A DNA stretch of 64,000 nucleotides from Fredinandcohnia humi (GCF_001439915.1 NZ_LMBW01000010.1:62832-126831); one strand, 5' to 3'; positions 17,224-26,038 are shown, counted from the first letter of the stretch. The notes: a model not told the origin generated them from the sequence alone. Made by a program: numbers and translations.

Positions 17224-18318
17224 CTAGCCTTGAAGGCCGGAATGTATGATTTCTAGGTTCACGTTAATATTTACTGGTATGGAAGGGTAAAGTTCTTCAT
17301 AAAAAGAGTCCTCATTCCAATCTTTATCCTGTGAACGGACAATATTCCCAATCCCTAGGGGGTCAACCCCTTTTTCTTGAAAGGTTTTAATTAGTTTTTC
17401 CACATCTGTTTTTATGTCTTTCGCAATGATCTTTTTTAACGTCTTAATATCGTTTGGATTCTCTAAATCAAATCTTTTGGGGCGGTGCATGATGGTCCAT
17501 ATAAGATTCATCGTAAGGTTTAGCTGCTGCTCACTCTTTATCCACTCCCACGTATTTCTGCTACGGAAACCTTGAACGACAAGTGATTCCAGCCGATCCC
17601 CATCTTCAAGGCTAATCTCAAAAAGGGCTTGTGTCCGGTAATCCTCGAGAACCGAGAATAGAAAGGTTTGTTCTTCATTTAAATGAAGCTTGAACTGATC
17701 ATCTTTAAAAATTCCAACCTTATCTATTTGGATTTTTCCGAAATCGTCAATCGTTATCATTGGTACATATGGATCCATTCCTTGTCCGTAAAAATGATTT
17801 AAGAAGACATGGAGATTCATGAATGGAATTAATTGTCCTTTCATATTGTGTTTGATTTCATCTGATAATGTCAGAAATCCTTGTTTTTTCAATGCTTTAA
17901 GAGTCTCCTCTGCGGAGTGAGTGGAAGCTACAATTTGAATACCTGTTCCGATATTTGGGTTCGCAAGAATTCGCTCTATGGCATCACGAACCCCAGCTTC
18001 TGCATAGCCTTTTCCTAATACCAAGACCCTCACCTTGGCTAACTCGACAGGAGTACTTGTATGGGTTGCCATCTTAGATGTTAATAAAGCAGCTACGTCC
18101 GCATCTGCTTGTAAATATTCGATTTTATCACCTGCCTTGCTTTTTGTATATTCGGGGATAAGTACAGTTCCTTTCAATTGTCCCCTGTTATTTAAATCAA
18201 ATCCAAAGACAGTAATAATGCTTAATTTGTCAATAATTCTTGTTCTCGTACAGCCAACAAGAGCTACCAAGCAAGCCAATATTAGAATGAAAATAATCGT
18301 TTTTCTCCACTTATCCAT
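17224..18318 (-). CDS. Spore germinant receptor C subunit, Ger(x)C lipoprotein
   Basis: The 364-residue product has a lipoprotein signal ending LVALVGC with the modified Cys at 23, followed by the Ger(x)C N-domain (IDKLSIITVFGFDLNNRGQLKGT) and the C-terminal domain from about 210. C subunits are anchored to the outer leaflet of the spore inner membrane and help assemble the receptor. It lies between the A- and B-subunit genes with 28- and 20-base gaps. Confidence 0.92.
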   Translation of the reverse strand: MDKWRKTIIFILILACLVALVGCTRTRIIDKLSIITVFGFDLNNRGQLKGTVLIPEYTKSKAGDKIEYLQADADVAALLTSKMATHTSTPVELAKVRVLVLGKGYAEAGVRDAIERILANPNIGTGIQIVASTHSAEETLKALKKQGFLTLSDEIKHNMKGQLIPFMNLHVFLNHFYGQGMDPYVPMITIDDFGKIQIDKVGIFKDDQFKLHLNEEQTFLFSVLEDYRTQALFEISLEDGDRLESLVVQGFRSRNTWEWIKSEQQLNLTMNLIWTIMHRPKRFDLENPNDIKTLKKIIAKDIKTDVEKLIKTFQEKGVDPLGIGNIVRSQDKDWNEDSFYEELYPSIPVNINVNLEIIHSGLQG

Positions 18319-18346
18319 ATATCAACCTCTGCCTTTTTAAAAATTT

Positions 18347-19855
18347 TTACTCTGAATTTAGCCCATCTTCAGGATCTTGATTTGCAGATGGTTTAAATCT
18401 TAAATTACTTAAAACTCTAAAAAAGGAGGGGCGTTTTCCATCTCCTTCAGGGCTTGGTCTTAAAAATGAATGACTAACACCACCCTTGCGATATGGATAA
18501 AGTGGTACCAAATAAGGAATGCCAAGTGATTTTAAACGCAATAAATGCCCAATTAAGAATAAAATTCCAATGTAAATCCCCAATCCTCCCCAAATAGCTG
18601 CGAGAATAATAAAGGGATATCTCAACAAACGTACTGCATTTGACAATTTATAAATGGGTGTTGTAAATGAAGACAATGCTGCAAGTGCTACGATAATTAA
18701 CAAAATATTACTAGTTAGAGCTGCTTGAACTGTTGCTTGTCCAATTACGATTCCCCCAACAATCCCAAGGGTTTGTCCAATTTTTGCTGGAAGACGTGCA
18801 CCCGCTTCCCTAAGAAGGTCAATGGTTACTTCTAAAAATAATGCCTCAATAAAAGGAGGGAAAGGCACACTGGCTCTTGAAAAAATAAGTGGGCCTAGTA
18901 AATCCTTCGGGATCACTTCAAAATGGTAGGTTAAAATCGCCACATAAAACGCAGTGGCAAAAATTGAAAACAACATGCCAAATATCCGAATTAATTTAAA
19001 AAAAGAAGCAATCACACTAGGAAGATAAAAATCTTCGGGAGTTGAAAAAAAGTCCATCAGTGTGATAGGGCCAATCAAGGCATATGGCGATTTGTCACAC
19101 ATTAAAATAAGTTCACCTTTTAAGAGGGCTGCAGATGCACGATCAACTCTTTCTGTTGAAATAAATAATGGAAATGGTGACCTTGAGTGATCTGAAATCA
19201 TTTGTTCCAGTTCAGTACTATCAAACACTCCGTCTACATCAAGATCTAATATCCGTTGCTTCGCTGTATTGATATACTGAGGATTTGTAACTCCCTCTAA
19301 GTATGCAACTGCGACGGATGTCTTTGTTCTAGTCCCAATTGCGAATTGCTCAATAATCAGATCTGTGGTGGCCAAATGATCCCTTAATAAATGCAGATTT
19401 GAGTTAAGGTCTTCGATAAAGCCTACCTTTGGACCAATGACGCTAAATTCATTTTCTGTTTCATTCGTTTCGCGCTGACCAAGCCTTGAATTTCCAATGT
19501 TAAGTAGGGCAATTTCCTCTAAGTGGTTTTTAAAATAAACAGCAACCGCACCTGTATGTAACCCCTTTTCTAAATCTTGGCCACTCTCAACAAATTGAAT
19601 ACTTTCAATTGGAATAATGTTTTTTAAATCAGAAAGCTGCTGAACATCTGCAATTTTTTCCTTCAATGAGATTAAAACAGACTGTTGAAGGATATTCATA
19701 TCAACCATCGTACTAAAATAGCTGATTTCGAGAAATTCAGAAGACGCAACAGGGGAGTATGTAGTAAAATCAAATGACTTTTTTGACTGTTGAAAAACCT
19801 CGGCAATTGTTCGTTCATTCGTTTCATAATTTGACTGCAAAATATTTTCCTTCAT
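18347..19855 (-). CDS. Spore germinant receptor A subunit (GerA family)
   Basis: The product of about 502 residues has a large hydrophilic N-terminal domain, a central membrane region (about 285-420, with PFPPFIEALFLEVTIDLLREAGARLPAKIGQTLGIVGGIVIGQ) and a basic C-terminal tail. I place the start at ATG 19855 because GGGGGTGG lies just upstream; an in-frame start 25 codons earlier lacks such a site and adds an atypical basic leader. It leads the ger operon and recent work on the family treats A subunits as ion-channel oligomers. Expression in the forespore is expected, but I did not identify a sigma-G promoter with confidence. Confidence 0.92.
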   Translation of the reverse strand: MKENILQSNYETNERTIAEVFQQSKKSFDFTTYSPVASSEFLEISYFSTMVDMNILQQSVLISLKEKIADVQQLSDLKNIIPIESIQFVESGQDLEKGLHTGAVAVYFKNHLEEIALLNIGNSRLGQRETNETENEFSVIGPKVGFIEDLNSNLHLLRDHLATTDLIIEQFAIGTRTKTSVAVAYLEGVTNPQYINTAKQRILDLDVDGVFDSTELEQMISDHSRSPFPLFISTERVDRASAALLKGELILMCDKSPYALIGPITLMDFFSTPEDFYLPSVIASFFKLIRIFGMLFSIFATAFYVAILTYHFEVIPKDLLGPLIFSRASVPFPPFIEALFLEVTIDLLREAGARLPAKIGQTLGIVGGIVIGQATVQAALTSNILLIIVALAALSSFTTPIYKLSNAVRLLRYPFIILAAIWGGLGIYIGILFLIGHLLRLKSLGIPYLVPLYPYRKGGVSHSFLRPSPEGDGKRPSFFRVLSNLRFKPSANQDPEDGLNSE

Positions 19856-20004
19856 ACCATCCACCCCCATCAACCGCTTAATGGTCATTTTAGTATGAAA
19901 CAACTTTAATGGAATTATGTACCTTTTCAAAAAAATGGCCTAAATCGTAAAAAAGGGAAAGGGGTTAAATTTTTTTACAATGGGGAAGATTACCATTTAC
20001 ATAG

Positions 20005-20826
20005 ATGAATAAACGGATGGGGGCAAGCCTATACATCATGAGAAATTATACGAATGATAATACAGCAAGACGTTATATTGCAGATGTTGGTTTGTTTGGG
20101 ACCTCCATTCTTCACTTAAGGAATCCATATATTGCGGGCTGGTGGTCAGCAGCTTTTCCAGGCTTTGGTCATCTGATTTTAGGTAAATACCATAGGGGAT
20201 ACTTTCTTGTTATTTGGGAAATTATTGTAAACATTCATGCAAACGTGAATCTTGCGATGATCCATTCGTTTCAAGGGAATATCGAAATGGCTAAGAATAT
20301 ATTGGATACAAGATGGTTACTTATGTACATCCCTTTATATATTTTTGGCATTTGGGATAGTTACCGGTCAGCAATTGATTTAAATAGATTGTATATTTTA
20401 GCTGACCATGAAGATCATCGTTTTAATACTTTTACCATAGGTAATTTTGGTATGAACTACTTGGATAAAAGGAATCCAGTCTTGGCTTTTGTATGGTCAT
20501 TGTTTATGCCGGGGCTAGGACACCTCTATAATCATAAGACGATTTCATCCATCTTTATCATCGTCTGCTGTGTCATCTTTTTCTATTTTTCTCATGCCCT
20601 AGAAGCTGTATCTCTCTTATTTTTAGGTGAAATAAGCGGGGCTACAGCGGTTTTGGATCCCGAATGGTTTATGTTTTTACCATCAATTTTCGGGTTTGCT
20701 ATATACGATTCTTACATAAATACAGTTGAAAATAACAAATTATATGAACGGGTACAACGTAAATACTTAAGGGAAAATTACCAGTCAAGCCAATTTCAAG
20801 TTCTAAAGGGACAAAAAGTGAAGTGA
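20005..20826 (+). CDS. Membrane protein with an internal duplication, divergent from the ger operon
   Basis: The 273-residue product has two copies of one module: LRNPYIAGWWSAAFPGFGHLILGKYH (about 40-65) and KRNPVLAFVWSLFMPGLGHLYNHK (about 152-175). Each is followed by two membrane helices and an IWDSYRSAIDLN or IYDSYINTVENN motif. The NPxxAxxxSxxxPGxGHLY pattern resembles small TM2/DUF5683-like membrane families. No function is known to me. It is divergent from the ger A subunit and is immediately followed by another membrane-protein gene. The exact start is uncertain because no clear ribosome binding site precedes 20005. Confidence 0.7.
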   Translation: MNKRMGASLYIMRNYTNDNTARRYIADVGLFGTSILHLRNPYIAGWWSAAFPGFGHLILGKYHRGYFLVIWEIIVNIHANVNLAMIHSFQGNIEMAKNILDTRWLLMYIPLYIFGIWDSYRSAIDLNRLYILADHEDHRFNTFTIGNFGMNYLDKRNPVLAFVWSLFMPGLGHLYNHKTISSIFIIVCCVIFFYFSHALEAVSLLFLGEISGATAVLDPEWFMFLPSIFGFAIYDSYINTVENNKLYERVQRKYLRENYQSSQFQVLKGQKVK

Positions 20827-21300
20827 ATGTACATGCAGTTGTTTGCAACGTTTGATAGTAATGATTATCTTGAAATAGCAATCGCAGCAATCGAAAAAAA
20901 AGGGATAAAGAGCGAAAATATTTTTGCGGTTCCGCTTGATAAACGAACAGAGGATGTTAGACTATATGATACCTTGCATCAATCAGATGGGACCACCCTT
21001 ATCGATATTGGTGTGGCACTTGCTACGGCATTTTCTGTAATTGGAGCAAGTATCGGATTTAAACTAACATGGGGCCCCATTTATTGGGGGTTAATTAGTG
21101 CTGCCCTGGGATTTATCCTAGGATTTGCAATTCGGTTATATGTGGAGCTAGTCTATAAAAAGAAAAAGAGAGCGCGAAAAGGCAAATTTGCCGAAATCAT
21201 TCTTATCATTGATTGTGAAGAATCACTAGCCGCTCACGTGGAGAGTATCCTCTGGGAGCACTTTGCACAAGGCGTCGCCAAAGTAAAAGCGAATTCATAA
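20827..21300 (+). CDS. Small membrane protein, partner of the preceding gene
   Basis: The 157-residue product starts at ATG directly after the preceding stop codon (TGAATG), so the two are co-translated. It has an N-terminal soluble ACT- or ferredoxin-like stretch (QLFATFDSNDYLEIAIAAIEKKGI), two membrane helices (about 65-105, with GASIGFKLTWGPIYWG), a basic cluster KKKKRARKGK and a C-terminal segment (EIILIIDCEESLAAHVESIL). The layout suggests a regulatory soluble domain folded across two helices. No family is recognised. A strong terminator follows. Confidence 0.65.
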   Translation: MYMQLFATFDSNDYLEIAIAAIEKKGIKSENIFAVPLDKRTEDVRLYDTLHQSDGTTLIDIGVALATAFSVIGASIGFKLTWGPIYWGLISAALGFILGFAIRLYVELVYKKKKRARKGKFAEIILIIDCEESLAAHVESILWEHFAQGVAKVKANS

Positions 21301-21308
21301 TACCTAAC

Positions 21309-21361
21309 AAAAAATCTTCCTTAACCTGCCCTTTGTCAGAACAGGTTAAGGAAGATTTTTA
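21309..21361 (+). terminator. Strong terminator after the two-gene membrane unit
   Basis: AAAATCTTCCTTAACCTG pairs with CAGGTTAAGGAAGATTTT around a 15-base loop and ends in a T-run. Confidence 0.9.
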
Positions 21362-21373
21362 AATTTACCAGTG

Positions 21374-21596
21374 GCAACGCAAATAATTGGTAATAGACGC
21401 AATTGTATAGCGAGTCGACGCAAATAATGAGAAACAGACGCAAATCAAGGCCAAATCGACGCAAATAATGAGAAACAGACGCAAATCAAGGCCAAATCGA
21501 CGCAAATAATGTGAAAGCGATGCAAATCCAGGCCAAAGCGAAGCAAATAATCTGAAACGGGCGCAAATCCGCCACCGATTACGCAAATCCCCCCTT
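21374..21596. repeat. Tandem array of 41-bp GCAAAT repeats (about five copies)
   Basis: GCAAATAAT recurs at 21379, 21420, 21461, 21502 and 21543 (41-base period). A second GCAAAT sits mid-unit after GAAACAGAC, so each unit holds two half-repeats. Copies 2 and 3 are nearly identical and the outer ones are diverged. The array fills most of the 493-bp gap before rlmD. Beyond it (21600-21793) I see only AT-rich sequence consistent with the rlmD promoter region. No stem like that of the 52-bp arrays is present. Confidence 0.9.
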
Positions 21597-21793
21597 GGCG
21601 ATGCTAGATTAAGTGGAATGTTAATACTTTCTAGGGGTATAGGAATTCCAAATTTGTAGTTTGTGCATTATACTTGGTTAGTATGCTGTAAAATAGGATA
21701 GAAATGGACTATGCTATATTTTAAATAATAAAAATGAAACGTAAAAACCGAAACTTCTATATAGATAGGTAGCTTTAAAGGGAGGAACAGTAA

Positions 21794-23182
21794 TTGGCAG
21801 TAACAAAACCAGAAACGATGATTGCTGAAATAAAAAGTTTGGATGAAAAGGGTTCAGGACGGGCAAACGTATGGCGTGAAAATGAGCACGGTAATAAAAA
21901 GAAGCTAAAGCTCACCATTCCACAAACCCTTATTGGTGAGCAAGTGCGTGTGACCGTTGACCAACCGGATCGAAAACGTAGAAAAGTACAGGCTGATGAA
22001 ATCCTAACATTAAACGAACAAAGGCAAGCTCCGCCTTGTCCCCATTTTGAAAAATGCGGTGGTTGTGTATGGCAGCATTGGGACTACCAAGGACAGCTTC
22101 AGTACAAAACGGATTATGTAAAGCGTCAGGTTGAATCACAAGGTTTCAATCCGGACCTTGTCAAAGACACCATTGGTATGGACGAGCCTTGGCGTTACCG
22201 CAATAAAATGGAATTTACATTTTCACCTGAAGGTTCACTTGGTTTACATGAACAAGGGAATTTCCGAAAAATCATTTCTCTTGAAACATGTTTAATTGCA
22301 GGTGAAAAAATGGTTGAAGGTGCGATGGAGGTTGCCAAGTGGGCGAAGGACCATCAGTTATCAGGGTATAACAAAGATCAACATGAAGGACTTCTTCGCC
22401 ATCTCATGGTGAGACAATCCTTTGCTACTGGTGAAATCATGCTTGCCCTATTTGCAACTGAATCACCAAAGGGTAATCATCGAGAAGCAGCCGATGATTT
22501 AGTAAAACGGATCGAGGAAAAATTCCCAGAAGTAAAAAGCTTATTATGGCTTGAAAATACAGACTGGGCTGACCGAACACAATCAGAAGAAACACATGTA
22601 TTAGCGGGGCGTGACTTTATTTACGACGAAATGGACGGGTATCGTTTCCGTGTTTGGTTTGACACATTCTTCCAAACAAACCCAACCCAAGCTCAGAAAC
22701 TAGTCGACCTTGCCGTCGAAATGGGTGAGCCAAAGGAAACAGAAAAAATGATTGATCTTTTCTGTGGCGTTGGAACATTCTCCCTTCCATTTGCAAGCCG
22801 TGTTGAAAAGTTGGCTGGGATTGAAATCGTTGAAAGCTCTATTGAATCGGCAAAACGAAATGCAAGTGACAATGGTTTAACAAACACATATTTCTTAGCG
22901 AAGGATGCTAGAAAAGGAATTGATGAGGTGCTCGAAAGCTTTGGCAGACCAGAGTTGCTTCTACTTGACCCTCCACGCTCAGGTGCCGGCGGTAAAGTAA
23001 TGAGAAGAATTGGCCGCTCTCAGCCAGAAAGAATCGTCTATGTTTCGTGCAACCCGGAAACATTTGCAACTGATATTAAAGAACTTGAACCGTTTGGATA
23101 TACATTAAAAGTCGTGCAACCAGTGGACTTATTCCCACATACAGTCCACGTTGAAGCCGTTGCATTGCTTGTAAGGGAATAA
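21794..23182 (+). CDS. rlmD: 23S rRNA (uracil-C5)-methyltransferase RlmD/RlmCD
   Basis: The 462-residue product has an N-terminal TRAM domain (about 1-70), the [4Fe-4S] cluster cysteines Cys82, Cys88 and Cys91 (CPHFEKCGGC) with a fourth Cys near 167 (LETCLIAG), and a C-terminal SAM methyltransferase domain. The latter has DLFCGVGTFSLP for SAM binding, DPPRSG and the catalytic Cys in YVSCNPET. It methylates uracil C5 in 23S rRNA. In Bacillus one homologue modifies both U747 and U1939; which applies here cannot be decided. TTG start after GGGAGGAA. Confidence 0.92.
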   Translation: MAVTKPETMIAEIKSLDEKGSGRANVWRENEHGNKKKLKLTIPQTLIGEQVRVTVDQPDRKRRKVQADEILTLNEQRQAPPCPHFEKCGGCVWQHWDYQGQLQYKTDYVKRQVESQGFNPDLVKDTIGMDEPWRYRNKMEFTFSPEGSLGLHEQGNFRKIISLETCLIAGEKMVEGAMEVAKWAKDHQLSGYNKDQHEGLLRHLMVRQSFATGEIMLALFATESPKGNHREAADDLVKRIEEKFPEVKSLLWLENTDWADRTQSEETHVLAGRDFIYDEMDGYRFRVWFDTFFQTNPTQAQKLVDLAVEMGEPKETEKMIDLFCGVGTFSLPFASRVEKLAGIEIVESSIESAKRNASDNGLTNTYFLAKDARKGIDEVLESFGRPELLLLDPPRSGAGGKVMRRIGRSQPERIVYVSCNPETFATDIKELEPFGYTLKVVQPVDLFPHTVHVEAVALLVRE

Positions 23183-23185
23183 AAT

Positions 23186-23233
23186 AAGGTGCCTTTCCTG
23201 ACAAGTTAAATTGTTGGGGAAGGCATCTTTTTT
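23186..23233 (+). terminator. Terminator after rlmD
   Basis: AAGGTGCCTTTCC pairs with GGAAGGCATCTT and ends in a run of T residues. Confidence 0.8.
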
Positions 23234-23327
23234 CAATTGCATTTATTATAAATCTAGTATTATAGTCTATACTATGGATAACCAAATGTAATAAGAATAA
23301 TAGAATTTCATTTAGTGAGGTAATCTT

Positions 23328-23943
23328 ATGATTGATCAATTAAAATCCGCATAAAAATCCTTGCTGGTTTGACGAGACTTCGTCAATTGTGCTGCCACCT
23401 TCCTTGTTTTTGGACAATTACAAAGGGGATTCAGGAAAGCTTCAGCAATTAATGGAAATCGTCGAAAATGCTGTAGAAAACGGCAGACGTATCCTGATTT
23501 TTTCCCAATTCACTAGCATGCTTTTGATTATTCGCGAACAATTAAGTAAGACAGGTTTGAAATACTTTTATTTAGATGGTCAAACAGCCCCTAAAGAACG
23601 GGTTAGGATGGTTGATCAATTCAATCAAGGTGGAGCAGAACTTTTTCTGCTTTCTTTAAAAGCCGGTAATACCGGGCTCAACCTAACAGGTGCGGATACA
23701 GTTATCCTTTATGACCTTTGGTGGAATCCAGCTGTTGAGGAGCAAGCGGCAGGAAGGGCACACCGTATGGGTCAAAAAAATGTTGTTCAAGTGATTAGAT
23801 TAATCACCCAAGGAACGATAGAGGAAAAAATTTACGAACTGCAACAAAACAAAAAAGAACTAATCGAAACGATTATCCAACCAGGTGATCAGGCAATATC
23901 CAGCATTACTGAACAAGAAATAAGGGAAATATTGAATATATAA
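23328..23943 (+). pseudogene. Decayed SNF2-type helicase, internal deletion plus frameshift
   Basis: An apparent original start (ATG at 23328 after GTGAGG, encoding MIDQLKSA) runs into a stop at 23352. From 23354 another frame reads KILAGLTRLRQLCCH, the conserved SNF2 region before the helicase C-domain. At about 23395 one C seems lost from CCACCCTTCC, moving the frame to the long open stretch that continues SLFLDNYKGDSGKLQQL. That stretch holds helicase motifs V and VI (NTGLNLTGADTVI, QAAGRAHRMGQ). The N-terminal ATPase half is absent. The remaining C-terminal piece cannot hydrolyse ATP. An intact ancestor would be several hundred codons longer. Confidence 0.85.
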
Positions 23944-23946
23944 TTT

Positions 23947-23998
23947 GGGGTGCCTGTCCCCAGGTAGTAACATGACTTGGGGACAGGTGTTTTTTAAA
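23947..23998 (+). terminator. Terminator-like hairpin after the helicase remnant
   Basis: CCTGTCCCCA pairs with TGGGGACAGG and is followed by TGTTTTTT. A diverged relative lies at 24733-24785, so this is also a small dispersed repeat. Confidence 0.75.
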
Positions 23999-24052
23999 TA
24001 GTTTATCCTATATCAACTATATGGTAAATTGAAGAAAAGGAAGGTGGTTTTA

Positions 24053-24343
24053 TTGGATTACATTAAGAAGGAAACGTTAGACAAGAACGTGAAAGGAAAA
24101 TCAGTAATCGCATTAACAGATTTTGCTGAGCTTTTTGAAAAAGAATTTGGTATTGTTGTTCCGTTGAAAGAAAAGACAACTTATGAAAAGTTGACCGAAG
24201 AGCAGAGGCGAAAATTGACTAAAGCTATTTTTTATAACGAAGAAGTGTTAGAACAACTCCGGAAAGCTTCAACTGAACGTGACTATATTCAAAATGATGA
24301 AGAAGCCATTCAAATTATAAAAAAGGCTGGAGATGGACAATAA
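24053..24343 (+). CDS. Putative antitoxin of a toxin-antitoxin pair
   Basis: This encodes about 96 residues, mostly helical, rich in Lys and Glu: ALTDFAELFEKEFGIVVP, then TYEKLTEEQRRKLTKAIFYNEEVLEQLRKAS. I place the start at TTG 24053 because AGGAAGGTGG ends five bases before it. It overlaps the next gene by 11 bases in the +1 frame, the classic arrangement of antitoxin then toxin. I recognise no named antitoxin family. Its partner is frameshifted, so it is an orphan antitoxin if the frameshift is real. Confidence 0.55.
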   Translation: MDYIKKETLDKNVKGKSVIALTDFAELFEKEFGIVVPLKEKTTYEKLTEEQRRKLTKAIFYNEEVLEQLRKASTERDYIQNDEEAIQIIKKAGDGQ

Positions 24344-24643
24344 GTATTACGTAAAATGGGAGAGGTCCGCACTACGTCAGTTAGGTAAACTTTACAACAT
24401 AGATTTCGAAAGGGTTTATAAATCATCTACACTAATATTATCCCTCAATCCATATGGTCAATCATATGGTTCAGCCGACTATCCTGACTTTGAATCAATG
24501 GTTATCATTGGTCGTATATCCATAATACAATTGTAATCTATAGGATTTCTGAACATGAATTAACTGTTTATATTGAAGCCTGTTTCCACGCAAACACCGG
24601 TTGGGCACTTAAAGTATTTTACGGCGAACACGATCCATATTAG
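24333..24643 (+). pseudogene. Frameshifted RelE/ParE-like toxin
   Basis: The first frame gives YYVKWERSALRQLGKLYNID up to ESMVIIGR, then stops at 24534. From about 24521 the next frame continues HNTIVIYRISEHELTVYIEACFHANTG and ends with TAG at 24641. Joined, the two give about 103 residues with a RelE/ParE-like layout (basic N-terminal helices, then beta-strands and a C-terminal strand). The change is equal to loss of one base near 24517. Either the toxin is inactivated or this is a sequencing error. Confidence 0.65.
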
Positions 24644-24732
24644 ATATATTCGCATATACCTCCCAATACCTCATTTATTTGATCCTTTATTAAATCAACA
24701 TTTTCAATTATTAATACTTAGTTCCAAATATT

Positions 24733-24785
24733 GTGTCTGACCCCATTTAAGCATGAACACGGCTTGGGGGCAGGCATTTTTTAAA
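24733..24785 (+). repeat. Diverged copy of the CCTGTCCCC hairpin
   Basis: GTCTGACCCCA and TGGGGGCAGGCATTTTTT flank CATGAACACGGCT, matching the layout of 23947-23998. It may act as a terminator for the toxin-antitoxin remnant. Confidence 0.55.
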
Positions 24786-24789
24786 TCTC

Positions 24790-24882
24790 AAAATTGAGTG
24801 TGATTTTGCTTCGAAAAGTCCTTCATCGGTGTTATGAAGGACAATTCGCCTGTGGTTTTGCTCTGAAATGTCCTTCTTCTAG
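24790..24882. repeat. Isolated partial unit of the 52-bp CTTCAT hairpin repeat
   Basis: GTCCTTCAT-7 nt-ATGAAGGAC at 24818-24842 is followed exactly 52 bases later by GTCCTTC (24870). Flanks include TTTTGCTTCGAAAAG and TTTTGCTCTGAAATG. This is the same hairpin and period as the array at 10905-11812, present as about one and a half units. Confidence 0.8.
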
Positions 24883-24900
24883 CTAGTCCCACATTACCAA

Positions 24901-24964
24901 AATACTTGAAAACTAATCCCTCCTTATAAATTTTCCAAAAGTAATAAATACTACAAGTATTACT
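24901..24964. promoter_or_regulatory. Inverted repeats upstream of the CDF transporter
   Basis: AGTAATA (24940-24946) pairs with TATTACT (24958-24964), and AATACTTG (24901-24908) pairs with CAAGTATT (24954-24961). They lie just upstream of the transporter gene and could be a metal-responsive operator. No regulator is identified. Confidence 0.35.
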
Positions 24965-24988
24965 AAGAATTACTGTCTGGAGGCCCTT

Positions 24989-25957
24989 ATGTCAAAAAAG
25001 CAAAGTTTATTAAGGAATGGAAACAAGTCTTCCTTAATTGCTGCAATTGTGAACACAATTATTGCGATTATAAAAGGAGTTGCGTTTTTCTTTACGGGGA
25101 ATGTTGCGATGTTTGCGGAAACGATGCATTCTTTAGGGGATGCCGCTAATCAATTTTTCGTATACATCGGCAGTGCCTTAAGTAAGAAAATGCCCTCGGA
25201 AAAATATCCAAACGGCTTCGGCCGGCTTGTAAATCTTGTTTTACTTGGTGCTGTTCTCATCGTTGGAATTATGAGTTATGAAACAATTAAAGAAGGGTAT
25301 CATCACATTAAACACCCAACCGAATCAACTGGGATCGCAATTAACCTCTCTGTTTTAGGATTTGCCGCATTCTTGGAGTCGTACGTCCTTTTTAAGGCAA
25401 TGAAAGAAGTTCTTCATGAAGCACATGTGGAAGCAAGCGGATTCGCAATTGTTTGGAAAAGCTTTAGTCATATTGGAAAAGCCACACCTGCAACAAAACT
25501 TGTGTTCATGGAGGATTTAGTCGCAACCTTTGGTGGGCTCATTGCGATTATTGGAATCCTGCTTTCTTATTCTGGAGGCTTTCATGCGGCGGAAGGAATT
25601 GCCTCTATAATGATTGGTCTAATGATGTTTTATGTTGTAGGGAAGGTATTTTTAGACAATGCAAAAGGTGTACTTGGTGAAGCAGATGAAGAGTTAGAAA
25701 ACAAAATTGCGGAATTTATTTTTACAAATCCGGAAATCAAGGATATCCGTACATTGTTTGCGATGAAAGAAGGGGAGGACTTCCATATCGAAATGAAACT
25801 AGAAATTGACCCCACTCTTTCAGTGAAAGAAGCATTTACCATAAAAGAACGAATTGAAGAAAAAATACAAGGAATAAAAGGGGTGACTGATGTCATCATA
25901 GAATTCGTGGAAGATGATGGGGTTAGGACGTGGACGCAAGGACTTGCCACCCAATAG
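24989..25957 (+). CDS. Cation diffusion facilitator (CDF) family transporter, YdbO-like
   Basis: The 322-residue product has about six membrane helices and the CDF metal site His47-x-x-x-Asp51 in ETMHSLGD. The second site shows MEDLVATFGG, where the usual His is replaced by Glu-Asp. A cytoplasmic C-terminal domain follows (about 225-305, DIRTLFAMKEGEDFHIEMKLEID). Such proteins export divalent cations such as Zn2+, Mn2+ or Co2+ in exchange for protons. The specificity is not clear from motifs. TGGAGG precedes the ATG, and a terminator follows at 25998. Confidence 0.88.
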   Translation: MSKKQSLLRNGNKSSLIAAIVNTIIAIIKGVAFFFTGNVAMFAETMHSLGDAANQFFVYIGSALSKKMPSEKYPNGFGRLVNLVLLGAVLIVGIMSYETIKEGYHHIKHPTESTGIAINLSVLGFAAFLESYVLFKAMKEVLHEAHVEASGFAIVWKSFSHIGKATPATKLVFMEDLVATFGGLIAIIGILLSYSGGFHAAEGIASIMIGLMMFYVVGKVFLDNAKGVLGEADEELENKIAEFIFTNPEIKDIRTLFAMKEGEDFHIEMKLEIDPTLSVKEAFTIKERIEEKIQGIKGVTDVIIEFVEDDGVRTWTQGLATQ

Positions 25958-25997
25958 TCGTTAAAAAGTAACCAGAAACACTAAGCAAATAATTATT

Positions 25998-26038
25998 AAA
26001 GGCAACTTACCACATTACATGGTAGGTTGCCTTTTTTT
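25998..26038 (+). terminator. Terminator after the CDF gene
   Basis: AAAGGCAACTTACCA pairs with TGGTAGGTTGCCTTT and ends in a T-run. Confidence 0.9.
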
